DNA of 64,000 nt, taken from contig NZ_JAJBZG010000002.1 in the NCBI RefSeq assembly GCF_020552705.1, forward strand, positions 1-64,000, written 5' to 3'. A model generated the notes under the pieces. It made no database searches, was not told the origin of the DNA, and was given only the letters and a program-made list of their open reading frames with translations. This document shows, piece by piece, positions 17,590-26,787 of the stretch (within the stretch, counting starts at the first letter, position 1; each line of letters opens with the position of its first letter). The translations under genes were made by a program, and so were the position numbers. The DNA comes from Christiangramia sediminis (GTDB lineage: Bacteria > Bacteroidota > Bacteroidia > Flavobacteriales > Flavobacteriaceae).

Positions 17590-17928
17590 TTATTTTAAGA
17601 ATTCTATGCTTAACGGATAGTATGGCATTTCGCCATTACTAACCTTTAAGGCATTCATTATAGGTAATATCAAGGCGATCAATCCTATAACGATCAACCC
17701 TAGAAATCCTAGTCCGAATAAAAAAATCAGGGGAATACAGATAATGGAATAAATGAAAAGACTTATTTGAAAATTAAGAATCATTTTTCCATGCATATCC
17801 ATTCCTGCTACTTTATCTTTTTGCGTTAGCCATAGGATCAGCGGAACTATAAATCCGCCTATTCCCGTCACCAGGTCTAGTAACTGACTTAAATGCGTCA
17901 TGACTAACATTTGGTTGTCTTCTCTCAT
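17590..17928 (-). CDS. DUF4870 domain-containing membrane protein
   Basis: This 112-residue protein has three or four hydrophobic segments and the DUF4870 pattern: an N-terminal MTHLSQLLDLVTGIGGFIVPLILWL segment split by a short break, the charged KDKVAGMDMHGKMILNFQIS loop, and a final LALILPIMNALKVSNGE region. The function is unknown. It is convergent with dnaN and shares its terminator; the mnmE gene starts divergently about 100 bp away. Confidence 0.85.
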   Translation of the reverse strand: MREDNQMLVMTHLSQLLDLVTGIGGFIVPLILWLTQKDKVAGMDMHGKMILNFQISLFIYSIICIPLIFLFGLGFLGLIVIGLIALILPIMNALKVSNGEMPYYPLSIEFLK

Positions 17929-18022
17929 TTTTAAATTTTTGATGGTTAATGATGGTCTCTATTTAAAAGACGAAGAAAACAGAGGTTTGTTACAGAATAG
18001 AGCTCCGCAAGGATTTCTTTTA

Positions 18023-18030
18023 TAAATTTG
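18023..18030 (+). promoter_or_regulatory. TAnnTTTG box immediately before mnmE
   Basis: TAAATTTG ends four bases before the mnmE ATG. If used, the transcript would be essentially leaderless. No -33 element at the right distance was found. Confidence 0.4.
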
Positions 18031-18034
18031 CCAC

Positions 18035-19459
18035 ATGAAATTGAATGATACCATTGTTGCCCTTGCTACCCCTTCTGGTGCCGGTGCGATTGCCATAATT
18101 AGAGTTTCAGGCCCGGATGCACTTAACATTGTTGCTCCGCTTTTCAAGGCCAAAAGCAAAAAAGACCTTTTTAAGCAACCTACGCATACGCTTCATTTGG
18201 GAAATGTGATGGATGGAGAAAGGACTATTGATGAAGTGCTGGCTTCTGTTTTTCGTGCACCAAAATCCTATACTGGTGAAGAAACGGTAGAATTATCCTG
18301 TCACGGCAGCCCGTATATTCAACAGGAGATCATTCAATTATTGATCAGAAAAGGTTGCCGTTCTGCCGAAGCAGGAGAATTTACACTTCGCGCTTTCCTG
18401 AATGCCAAAATGGACCTAAGTCAGGCCGAAGCCGTGGCCGATCTTATTAATTCTGAAAATGCCGCTTCACACCAAATGGCCATGCAGCAGATGCGTGGTG
18501 GGTTCTCTAATGAAATTCAGAAACTACGGGAAGAATTACTGAATTTCGCTTCGCTTATAGAACTGGAGCTGGACTTTGCCGAAGAAGATGTAGAATTTGC
18601 TAACAGAGATCAATTCAAAGACTTGATTTCAAAAATACAAACCGTTCTAAAAAGACTTATCGATTCTTTTGCTACGGGTAATGTATTGAAAAATGGAATT
18701 CCTGTGGCCATTGTTGGGGAACCAAATGTTGGTAAGTCTACTTTGCTAAATGCCTTATTGAATGAGGAACGTGCTATCGTTTCTGAAATTGCCGGAACCA
18801 CCAGGGATACAATTGAAGATGAAATGAGTATTGGCGGAGTTGGATTCAGGTTTATTGATACAGCAGGAATTAGGGAAACCAAAGATGTGGTGGAAAGTAT
18901 CGGTATCAAAAAAACTTTTGAAAAGATAAGTCAGGCGCAGGTGGTGGTTTACCTGGTAGACAGTTCGCAAATTGCGGTTAACAGGGAAAGGCTTCAGGAA
19001 GTTCGTATTGAGATTGAAAAAATCAAGAACAAATTTCCCCAAAAACCTTTATTGATCATCGCCAATAAGACCGACCGACTTGCCGAAGAAGAGATAATAA
19101 ATCTAAAAACAAAACTGGAGGATATTTCCAGTCATGCTGAACGGGCACAATTTTTATTATTATCGGCCAAAACGAATTTAGGAGTAGAAGAATTAAAAGA
19201 AAGACTTCTGGAATTTGTGAATACCGGCGCATTGCGTAATAGTGATACCATTGTCACCAACTCAAGGCATTATGCCGCTCTTTTAAAGGCTTTAGAGGAA
19301 ATCAATAAGGTAGAAGACGGCTTAAATGCGGAACTATCTGGAGATTTACTGGCTATCGATATTCGGCAGGCACTACAGCATTTTGGTGAGATCACCGGAG
19401 AGATCACTAATGATGATCTCCTCGGAAATATTTTCGCGAATTTTTGTATTGGGAAATAA
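18035..19459 (+). CDS. mnmE: tRNA modification GTPase MnmE
   Basis: This is a 474-residue GTPase that works with MnmG to make the 5-carboxymethylaminomethyl group on U34 of tRNA. The N-terminal folate-binding domain begins MKLNDTIVALATPSGAGAIA. The G domain has G1 GEPNVGKST, the TTRDT switch, DTAGIRET and NKTD. The protein ends FANFCIGK, giving the conserved C-terminal CxGK cysteine. Length is standard. It is monocistronic and convergent with the histidine kinase gene. Confidence 0.97.
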   Translation: MKLNDTIVALATPSGAGAIAIIRVSGPDALNIVAPLFKAKSKKDLFKQPTHTLHLGNVMDGERTIDEVLASVFRAPKSYTGEETVELSCHGSPYIQQEIIQLLIRKGCRSAEAGEFTLRAFLNAKMDLSQAEAVADLINSENAASHQMAMQQMRGGFSNEIQKLREELLNFASLIELELDFAEEDVEFANRDQFKDLISKIQTVLKRLIDSFATGNVLKNGIPVAIVGEPNVGKSTLLNALLNEERAIVSEIAGTTRDTIEDEMSIGGVGFRFIDTAGIRETKDVVESIGIKKTFEKISQAQVVVYLVDSSQIAVNRERLQEVRIEIEKIKNKFPQKPLLIIANKTDRLAEEEIINLKTKLEDISSHAERAQFLLLSAKTNLGVEELKERLLEFVNTGALRNSDTIVTNSRHYAALLKALEEINKVEDGLNAELSGDLLAIDIRQALQHFGEITGEITNDDLLGNIFANFCIGK

Positions 19460-19605
19460 ACAGAAGAATATCTTTCTTTAATTCCAGAGATCTAAAGGTT
19501 ATTTACGACTGCTAGACCACACTTTTAAAAATTTCTATGCTTACTTACGATACCAAAATTCATGTAGATTATAAGGTAACTACAGATTTTTTTAATAGAG
19601 GACTC

Positions 19606-20931
19606 TTAAAAAACCAAAGAAACCTGAGCACCCTTACCCTGAATATTATCGATCTGAATTTTTCCCCCATGTAGCGTCATTATCTGCCGGGAAAGACTTA
19701 AACCTATTCCACTACCATTCTTCTTAGTAGTAAAGAATGGAACAAAGATCTGGTCCTTTATTTCCTGTGGGATTCCGGAGCCATTATCAAGCACAGCAAT
19801 CATGATCTTATCATTCGTTTTTTTAACCGCCTTAACGAGAACTTCTGGCTGAGCCACCTTCTCACTGGCTTCAATTGCATTCAGAATTAAATTAATAAGG
19901 ACTTGTTCCAGCAAATAAGAATCAGCTTCCACCTCCAGCTTAGGATCTTCCAGCTCGAATTTTAAACCCGTTTTGTTTCTCATGAGCTGCTCAATATCAC
20001 TAAAGAGATCTTTTAGAAGAATATGCTCTTTATTGAGACTGGTAACTTTATTGAGGCTTCTATAAGTCTTGGCAAACTTCATGAGGCCGTCGCTTCTTTT
20101 TTCAATACTGCTTAAACCGGCATCCAAATCTTCAAGGTCTATTTCTGAAAGTGGATCTTTTATATTGTTTCTTACGGCATCTTTAAGCGTATTTGCCAGG
20201 GATGAAATTGGAGCAATGGAATTCATGATTTCGTGGGTCATGACACTAAGCAATTTTTTCCATGCTTCAGATTCCGTTTTATTTACCGTATCATCAATAT
20301 TGTGAGTAACAATAAGCTTACAGGCATGATCCTCAACTCTAAAAATACTATGTGACGTAAGAACTTTTAAGTTTTCATTTCTAATTTTCAAGTCGACGGC
20401 TACCGCCTCTAAATAATTCTTCTCAAAGATCTTCTCATAAATTTCAGGCGTTCGGGATTCAACGAATTTAATATTCTTGAATTGAGGAAAATCCATCATA
20501 TTCTGAAATGCTTCATTCACCCATAAGGTTTTCCCGGTTTCAATATCATAAGCCAGGATTCCAACGTTAATCAATTCAAGAATCTTCTGAAGATAGAGAT
20601 ATTGCATCTCTTTTTCAGATTTCATCACACGCACTGTTTGATTTACCGTATTAAAACCTGAATAAAGCCGACTAATATCTTCCGACTTATTTTCTGCAAG
20701 ATAATTTCTTGAAAAATCGCGGTATTTCACAGCTTCAAAAAAATCATCAATAACCTCAAAACGTTTGCTGAAAAAACGAAAGAAGAAATAAATAGAAAGC
20801 AAAAAAAACAGGGCACTAATTGTCGCTGCAATCCAGTATTGTTTCAGGATACAGTAGGATAATCCCAGCGATATGACCGCCAGTAGAAAGGCGCGCAGTA
20901 ATATGGATATGTGATAGCTTTTAAAGATCAT
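19606..20931 (-). CDS. NtrY-like membrane sensor histidine kinase
   Basis: This 441-residue kinase has two N-terminal transmembrane helices (about 9-50) with almost no periplasmic loop, a HAMP-like linker, a PAS domain (about 105-200, NVGILAYDIETGKTLWVNEA), a HisKA domain with the H-box MTHEIMNSIAPI, and an HATPase domain with N-box LINLILNAIEA, G1 LDNGSGIP and G2 GSGIGLSLSRQ. The missing sensor loop suggests intramembrane or cytoplasmic sensing, for example of envelope stress. Its start overlaps the end of the regulator gene by 11 bases, so they form one unit and presumably one phosphorelay controlling the divergent transporter operon. Confidence 0.92.
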   Translation of the reverse strand: MIFKSYHISILLRAFLLAVISLGLSYCILKQYWIAATISALFFLLSIYFFFRFFSKRFEVIDDFFEAVKYRDFSRNYLAENKSEDISRLYSGFNTVNQTVRVMKSEKEMQYLYLQKILELINVGILAYDIETGKTLWVNEAFQNMMDFPQFKNIKFVESRTPEIYEKIFEKNYLEAVAVDLKIRNENLKVLTSHSIFRVEDHACKLIVTHNIDDTVNKTESEAWKKLLSVMTHEIMNSIAPISSLANTLKDAVRNNIKDPLSEIDLEDLDAGLSSIEKRSDGLMKFAKTYRSLNKVTSLNKEHILLKDLFSDIEQLMRNKTGLKFELEDPKLEVEADSYLLEQVLINLILNAIEASEKVAQPEVLVKAVKKTNDKIMIAVLDNGSGIPQEIKDQIFVPFFTTKKNGSGIGLSLSRQIMTLHGGKIQIDNIQGKGAQVSLVF

Positions 20932-22264
20932 ATTTATCCAGCCTTCTATAAAGAGCTGCCCTGGTGATCCCTAATTCCTTTGCCGACTTTGAGATATTTC
21001 CCCTGTTTTTATCGATTACTTTTAAGATGGTATTCTTTTCAACCGTTTCCAGCCGTAGATCATCTATTTCCTGTTTGCCGGAAGCAGACTCGATTGCTGA
21101 AAAAGAAAGATCTTCATCTTCCAGTACTGAATTTTCAGACATGATCACTGCTCTTTCAACTACATATTGAAGTTCACGAACATTTCCCGGGAAAGAATGC
21201 TTTTTCAGCTTGTCCAAAAAGCTTTTCTCTACCTTAAAAGCTGCTTTCGAATATTTATCTGAATAAAAATCCAGAAAAAAACGGGTGAGTAGCGTAATAT
21301 CTGTTCCTCTCGCCCGTAATGGTGGAATAATAATATCTACCGTATTGATGCGATAGATAAGATCCTTTCTGAATTTATTTTCATCTGATAACTCAGAAAT
21401 TTTAAGGTTAGTGGCACAGATGAGCCGTATATCTACTTCTACCGAATCATTGGAACCAAGTGGAGTGATCTTTCTATTCTGAAGAACCGTTAATAACCGA
21501 GCCTGTTGCCGCAGACTAATATTCCCGATTTCATCCAGAAAAAGAGTTCCTCCGTTTGCGGCTTCAAAACGTCCTTTTCGATCCTCGCGAGCATCTGTAA
21601 AAGCTCCTTTTTTGTAACCAAAAAGTTCACTTTCGAACAAAGAAGAGGTGAGCGCTCCCACATCTACTTTAACAAAGGGCTTATTCCTACGTGTTGAGTT
21701 TTCGTGAATCGCCCTTGCAACCAGATCTTTCCCTGTTCCATTCTCACCAAGTATCAAAATATTGGCATCTGTTGGAGCGACCTTTTCTATTTTAGAAAAT
21801 ACCTGCTTAATTTCTTCACTTTCACCAATGATTTTCGTTTCTCCAGTATTTATGGCAGAACGACTTCCAGGTTTTTTTCTTTTTTTGACGATTTTGGTGA
21901 GAGACTCGATGAGCTTATCATTCTTCCAGGGCTTAATAATAAAGTCTGAAGCGCCTTCTTTCAACGATCGTATGGCAAGCTCAATATCGCCGTAAGCTGT
22001 AATGAGAATAACATCGGTTTCCGGAGAAAGTTCTTTAATTCGGTTTAACCAAAAGATTCCCTCGTTACCGGTATTCACAAGTCCGTTGAAATTCATATCC
22101 AAAATGATTACATCGAACTTTTTCTCTGAAATTTTAGCTGGTAAATTACTCGGATTTTTTTCAGCAGTAATCTCAGCGACATGAGATTTCAATAGAAGTC
22201 TCATCGCTATAAGTACATCTGGATCATCATCAATAACGAGAATCTTAGAATCCTTTAACTGCAT
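20921..22264 (-). CDS. Sigma-54-dependent response regulator (NtrC family)
   Basis: This 447-residue protein has a receiver domain (about 5-120; phospho-acceptor in VIILDMNFNG), an AAA+ domain (about 145-375) with Walker A GENGTGKD, the sigma-54 contact loop GAFTDA instead of GAFTGA, and Walker B GGTLFLDEIGN, then a Fis-type HTH at the C-terminus (GNISKSAKELGITRAALYRR). It activates RNA polymerase with sigma-54 by ATP hydrolysis. It is transcribed divergently from the adaptor/ABC operon, and a palindrome in the gap could be its binding site. It is translated ahead of, and overlaps, the kinase. Confidence 0.95.
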   Translation of the reverse strand: MQLKDSKILVIDDDPDVLIAMRLLLKSHVAEITAEKNPSNLPAKISEKKFDVIILDMNFNGLVNTGNEGIFWLNRIKELSPETDVILITAYGDIELAIRSLKEGASDFIIKPWKNDKLIESLTKIVKKRKKPGSRSAINTGETKIIGESEEIKQVFSKIEKVAPTDANILILGENGTGKDLVARAIHENSTRRNKPFVKVDVGALTSSLFESELFGYKKGAFTDAREDRKGRFEAANGGTLFLDEIGNISLRQQARLLTVLQNRKITPLGSNDSVEVDIRLICATNLKISELSDENKFRKDLIYRINTVDIIIPPLRARGTDITLLTRFFLDFYSDKYSKAAFKVEKSFLDKLKKHSFPGNVRELQYVVERAVIMSENSVLEDEDLSFSAIESASGKQEIDDLRLETVEKNTILKVIDKNRGNISKSAKELGITRAALYRRLDKYDL

Positions 22265-22352
22265 AAGTGCAATATTACAATTTATTCAAAGCTTCCAACA
22301 TTTTGACTTCATGAAAAAAACATCACTTTAAAATTGTCTTAAAACCGAACAG

Positions 22353-22377
22353 GAAGTGTCACGCTACCGAACACTTC
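22353..22377. promoter_or_regulatory. Palindromic candidate enhancer (UAS) for the NtrC-like regulator
   Basis: GAAGTGT and ACACTTC form a 7-bp inverted repeat with an 11-bp spacer. ACCGAACA also occurs twice in and beside it. The centre is about 60 bp upstream of the candidate sigma-54 -24 element, a normal enhancer distance. It lies in the 203-bp divergent gap between regulator and transporter operon. Confidence 0.45.
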
Positions 22378-22426
22378 TTATTTTAAATAAAACACTAATT
22401 AATTGATAATAAGTACTTTAAAATCT

Positions 22427-22441
22427 TGGCATTAATTTGAC
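22427..22441 (+). promoter_or_regulatory. Candidate sigma-54 (-24/-12) promoter of the efflux operon
   Basis: TGGCATTAATTTGAC resembles TGGCAC-N5-TTGC. The -24 half (TGGCA) is excellent. The -12 half is imperfect: TTGA with a spacing one base short, or TGAC at the correct spacing. It ends 26 bp before the adaptor ATG. Confidence 0.45.
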
Positions 22442-22467
22442 TATAGACAGTTTGAAATTAATCATTT

Positions 22468-23721
22468 ATGGACATACCATTAGAAAAGAAAAGGTTTACT
22501 ACAAAGAAAATTGCCATCATTCTTGGAGTTGCAATGTTAGCAATTCTTATTTTATTCGTGATATTTTCCTCTACTGGAAATTCTAAACTGAACGTAGAAA
22601 ATGAACGTATAACCATCAGTACTGTTCAAGCCGGGAATTTTCAGGAAAATATTCCTGTGAATGGAGTGGTTCTCCCAATTAAAACAATTTATCTGGATGC
22701 TATTGAAGGCGGTCGGGTTGAAGAACGGTTTGTTGAAGACGGTGCGATGATGAAAAAAGGGGAACCTATTATTCGGTTATCTAATACCGATTTGGAATTA
22801 AGTCTGGTAAATCAGGAAACTCAAGTTTATAATCTTCTAACTCAAATACAGCGAACACAAAATGCTTCAAGGCAGAATACCATTAATAGGTTAAATCAAT
22901 TAACCGATGTGAAAAATAGTCTGAAAGAAGCCAAAAGAAAGTATGAGTTGAATTCTAAACTTTATGAAAAAGGCGCTATAGGAAGACAGGATTTTGAAGA
23001 ATCTGAGAATAATTACGATTATCAAAAAGAAAGACTGGAACTAACACAACGGGTTTTAGATCAGGATTCGGTATCCTCGAAGCAGGAAACAAATCAGGCA
23101 CATGAATCTTATCAACGTACCAGGAAAGCACTGGAATTAATGCGAAGAAAAGTTGGTGATCTTGTGGTAAAGGCTCCGGTTGACGGACAGTTGACTGCGC
23201 TAGATGCAGAAATTGGTCAGTCAAAATCCAAAGGGGAGCGTTTGGGACAAATCGATGTGATTAGCTCTTACAAAGTTCAGGCGGAAATTGACGAACACTA
23301 TATTTCCAGGATCTTCAATGGGCAAATTGGTTCTTTCGCTTTCAACGGAAAAGAGTATCAGCTGGAAATCAAAAAAGTCTATACTCAGGTATCTAACGGA
23401 AGGTTTAGAGTAGATATGCACTTTTTAGATGGTGTTCCAGAAAATATTAGACGTGGTCAAAGTCTTCAGATCAAACTGGCATTAAGCCAGGAGAAAGAAG
23501 CAATTTTGGTATCCAAAGGAGGTTTCTTTCAGCAAACAGGAGGAAACTGGATTTTTAAAGTTTCCGAAGATGGAGAATCAGCATATAAATCATCTATAAA
23601 ACTGGGAAGTCAGAATACCGAATTTTATGAAGTGCTAGAGGGGCTTGAGCCAGGAGAGAAAGTGATCACTTCGAGTTATTCCAATTTTGGAGATATTGAC
23701 GAACTTGTCATCAACAAATAA
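22468..23721 (+). CDS. Periplasmic adaptor subunit (HlyD/MacA-type membrane fusion protein)
   Basis: This 417-residue protein has an N-terminal transmembrane anchor (about 13-33), a lipoyl-like half (GGRVEERFVEDGAMMKKGEPI), a long coiled-coil hairpin (about 115-230), the second lipoyl half (LVVKAPVDGQLTALDAEIG), and beta-barrel and membrane-proximal domains. Such adaptors bridge an inner-membrane ABC (MacB-like) or RND pump to TolC. It is the first gene of the long operon; an ATPase, permeases and a TolC follow, so it most likely serves an ABC pump here. Confidence 0.92.
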   Translation: MDIPLEKKRFTTKKIAIILGVAMLAILILFVIFSSTGNSKLNVENERITISTVQAGNFQENIPVNGVVLPIKTIYLDAIEGGRVEERFVEDGAMMKKGEPIIRLSNTDLELSLVNQETQVYNLLTQIQRTQNASRQNTINRLNQLTDVKNSLKEAKRKYELNSKLYEKGAIGRQDFEESENNYDYQKERLELTQRVLDQDSVSSKQETNQAHESYQRTRKALELMRRKVGDLVVKAPVDGQLTALDAEIGQSKSKGERLGQIDVISSYKVQAEIDEHYISRIFNGQIGSFAFNGKEYQLEIKKVYTQVSNGRFRVDMHFLDGVPENIRRGQSLQIKLALSQEKEAILVSKGGFFQQTGGNWIFKVSEDGESAYKSSIKLGSQNTEFYEVLEGLEPGEKVITSSYSNFGDIDELVINK

Positions 23722-23752
23722 TCAATCAGGAAACGGACAAATACTATTGAAA

Positions 23753-24430
23753 ATGATAAAAATAACCAATCTAGAAAAATATTATAAAACGGAAGAGGTA
23801 CAAACAATCGCCTTGAATAAACTTTCTTTTGAAGTAAAAGAAGGAGAATTCGCCGCTATCATGGGGCCTTCTGGATGCGGTAAATCTACGCTTCTTAATA
23901 TTTTAGGTATGCTGGACGATCCTGATGGCGGTAGCTACCTTTTTAATGGGATTGAAGTTGCTGGCTATAATGAACGTCAGAGAGCCAAGCTTAGAAAGCA
24001 CAATATCGGCTTCGTTTTCCAAAGCTTTAACCTCATCGACGAACTCAGTGTTTTTGAAAACGTGGAACTTCCATTGATCTACACCGGTGTAAAACCTGCC
24101 GAACGTAAAGAGAAAGTGCATGAAGTACTGGAAAAAATGCAGATTATGCATAGAAGAAAACATTTTCCTCAACAATTATCTGGAGGTCAACAACAACGTG
24201 TGGCTGTGGCCAGGGCTGTGGTAAATAATCCAAAGATGATTCTCGCGGATGAGCCAACTGGAAATCTAGATAGTAGCAACGGTAACGAAGTAATGGATCT
24301 ATTAACTGAGTTAAACGAAGCAGGAACCACCATCATCATGGTAACGCATAGCGAACACGACGCCAAATTCAGTCATCGAATCATCAGGATGCTGGACGGG
24401 CAAAAAGTGACAGAAAATGTTTTAGTCTAA
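23753..24430 (+). CDS. ABC transporter ATPase (MacB/LolD/FtsE type), first copy
   Basis: This 225-residue ATPase has Walker A GPSGCGKST, Q-loop region VFQSFNLIDELSVFENV, signature LSGGQQQRVAVARA, Walker [13 protein letters not shown] and the H-loop histidine in VTHSEHD. I chose the ATG at 23753 because the longer frame starting at 23687 would overlap the adaptor and add 22 residues with no similarity to the family; an AGGA sequence lies about 20 bp upstream of the chosen start. It should energise the downstream permeases, which have no ATPase domains of their own. Confidence 0.93.
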   Translation: MIKITNLEKYYKTEEVQTIALNKLSFEVKEGEFAAIMGPSGCGKSTLLNILGMLDDPDGGSYLFNGIEVAGYNERQRAKLRKHNIGFVFQSFNLIDELSVFENVELPLIYTGVKPAERKEKVHEVLEKMQIMHRRKHFPQQLSGGQQQRVAVARAVVNNPKMILADEPTGNLDSSNGNEVMDLLTELNEAGTTIIMVTHSEHDAKFSHRIIRMLDGQKVTENVLV

Positions 24431-24456
24431 GGGGATCATTCATCAATCAAAAAATC

Positions 24457-26781
24457 ATGATCAAAAATTATCTCAAAATAGCGTGTCGCAATCTCTGGAA
24501 AAACAAACTTTTTTCATTAATCAATGTAATCAGTCTGTCCCTAAGTATGGCGGTTGGAGTTATAATTTTTACAGATGTTAAATCAACTTTCGATACAGAC
24601 CATTTTCACCCAGAGTTAGATCAGATAATACGAATAATTACACAGGAAACTAGGGAGAAAGAACAGACAAAATGGGCTTCGGCCCCATTGGTATTAGCTT
24701 CTCATTTGGAAAATGTCTCTTTTATAGAAAATACGGTAAAAGTACGCATGGCTGGAAAATATAACCTCCAAACCGATAAAGGTGATGTCCCAATTGACAT
24801 AAAATTTTCCGAGACTTCTTTTTTTGATGTTTTTGGTTTTAAACTTTTGGCGGGTAGTGTACAAAGCCTCAACAATCCCTCTACTTTATTTTTAACTGAA
24901 AAAACAGCAGAGAGGATATTTGGCGCTAGCAAGGCTCTTGGTCAAACTGTCAAATTAGAGAATTTAGGTTCCTATACTGTAGGTGGAATTATCCAAGATC
25001 CACCATTAAAAACACATTTGCCGATTGAAGCATTGCTCTCGATGAATTCGGCTAGAATGCTTGAGAAAGAAGGAAGAATTAGTAATATTTCAAATAATTG
25101 GGGAGATTTTAAAAGTTCAGCAGTTTACGCATATGTAAACTCCGAAAGTAATTTAAAACAGTTGAATGCAACATTGCAAAATTTTAATCGGAATTTGGTT
25201 GAAACTAATCTTCAATTCCTTGCGCAACCGATTGAAGATATAACACCTAGAAGTAATGATATATTTAATGATCGTGATGCGGGAAATAATTGGGAGAGTA
25301 TAAAAATACAGCTATTTATTATTTTATCTCTAACCCTTTTATCAGCTTTCAACTATATCAGTTTATCTCTAGCCCGGGGTTTCTCAAGGGCGCAAGAGGT
25401 GGGGATTCGCAAAACCATTGGCGCTACAAGAAGACAAATTATCTTTCAATTTTTGGTGGAATCCACTATGGTTGCACTATTTGCAATATTCCTCACAGTC
25501 CCCTGTGTCTATTATTTAATGTATCATATTCCCGATATGGAATTGACCTTTTACTGGGATCCTATATTAATTGTAGGCTTGTTACTATACGCTGTGATCA
25601 CAGGAATAGTTGCTGGGGCATTTCCATCATGGCTCTTGTCAATATTCAAACCGATTCAGGTTTTGCGTAAAATGCAAAATATACAGCTTTTCCGGGGTGT
25701 CACCATTTACAAAGCTGTGATTGTCTTACAATTTTCAGTGACTATTATGCTTATGATACTAGTCGTCATATTAGCCGATTATGAAATAAAAAATCACTCA
25801 ATCATTAGCTCAACAGTGCCCCCCAATGTTTTGAAACTTGATTTAAAGGGTGAAAAGTATGAAACTCTGCAAAACGAAATAAGTCGGTTAGGTCAGGTGG
25901 AAACTACTTTGGCCACTAACTGGTATTTTAAACCAATTAAACTGGGTAAATCTACCGTAAAACTGAAAGATAAGAAACTGGGAATAAATTACGTAAGTAT
26001 TGATCCAAAAACAATTGAAACTGAAGGTATCAAATTTAAATCGGGACACAACTTCCCTGACAATATACCTCACAATACTGAACAGTACGTACTTGTAAAT
26101 GAAGCCGCTGTGAATTTATTGCGATCCGGTTCAGAGACTATCCTGGGCCATAATTTATTACTGGACTCTAATTATGTGCAAGTTATTGGTATCATGCCAA
26201 ATGAAATTATTGGTGAAAGACGTCCAATAATTTATAGGTATTTGCCAAATGAAATAACCACCTTAATTATAAAAACAAAACCAAATACGGAATTGGCAGT
26301 CACCAAATCCATTCAATCCATTTGGACAGATAATTTTCCCGAGAAAACAACAAATCTTCAGAGTTTAAGGGATGATTATTCAAGCAGTAGAGAAAGAATA
26401 AGCTTTTTTGGATTCTTTGCCCTCGTAGTTTTCATAATTGCTGGTTTAGGTATCCTAGGCATAGCTAGCTATTCCGTGGAAAAACGTAAAAAAGAACTTG
26501 GTGTAAGATATGTTTTAGGAGCGAATAAAATAAAACTAGTATGGATAGCTACTAAAAATTTTGGTGTTCTAATGTTAATTGCCGGAGTTATTGGTATTCC
26601 TGCCGGTTTATTTGGAGGTAATATGATAAAACAGGACTTAGGCAGCAACCTTGTCGATTTGAGTTTTATAAATATAGGCATAGGATTTACTCTGGTTGTT
26701 ATTCTTGGACTGCTGATTGTTTTATCTCAAACCATACGGGCAGGTCAAATTGAACCTGTAAAAATTTTAAAAGTTGAATAA
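24457..26781 (+). CDS. MacB/FtsX-type ABC permease 1
   Basis: This 774-residue permease has an N-terminal transmembrane helix (about 20-40), a MacB-like periplasmic domain, a first FtsX domain (about 280-420), a second periplasmic domain, and a C-terminal FtsX domain (about 640-770). It carries two coupling-helix motifs, EVGIRKTIGATRRQI and ELGVRYVLGANKIKL. It is the most divergent of the six in this operon: the shortest, visibly more AT-rich, and ending VKILKVE instead of (R/K)TE. It follows the ATPase by 26 bp. Its cargo is unknown. Confidence 0.9.
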   Translation: MIKNYLKIACRNLWKNKLFSLINVISLSLSMAVGVIIFTDVKSTFDTDHFHPELDQIIRIITQETREKEQTKWASAPLVLASHLENVSFIENTVKVRMAGKYNLQTDKGDVPIDIKFSETSFFDVFGFKLLAGSVQSLNNPSTLFLTEKTAERIFGASKALGQTVKLENLGSYTVGGIIQDPPLKTHLPIEALLSMNSARMLEKEGRISNISNNWGDFKSSAVYAYVNSESNLKQLNATLQNFNRNLVETNLQFLAQPIEDITPRSNDIFNDRDAGNNWESIKIQLFIILSLTLLSAFNYISLSLARGFSRAQEVGIRKTIGATRRQIIFQFLVESTMVALFAIFLTVPCVYYLMYHIPDMELTFYWDPILIVGLLLYAVITGIVAGAFPSWLLSIFKPIQVLRKMQNIQLFRGVTIYKAVIVLQFSVTIMLMILVVILADYEIKNHSIISSTVPPNVLKLDLKGEKYETLQNEISRLGQVETTLATNWYFKPIKLGKSTVKLKDKKLGINYVSIDPKTIETEGIKFKSGHNFPDNIPHNTEQYVLVNEAAVNLLRSGSETILGHNLLLDSNYVQVIGIMPNEIIGERRPIIYRYLPNEITTLIIKTKPNTELAVTKSIQSIWTDNFPEKTTNLQSLRDDYSSSRERISFFGFFALVVFIIAGLGILGIASYSVEKRKKELGVRYVLGANKIKLVWIATKNFGVLMLIAGVIGIPAGLFGGNMIKQDLGSNLVDLSFINIGIGFTLVVILGLLIVLSQTIRAGQIEPVKILKVE

Positions 26782-26787
26782 ATCATC

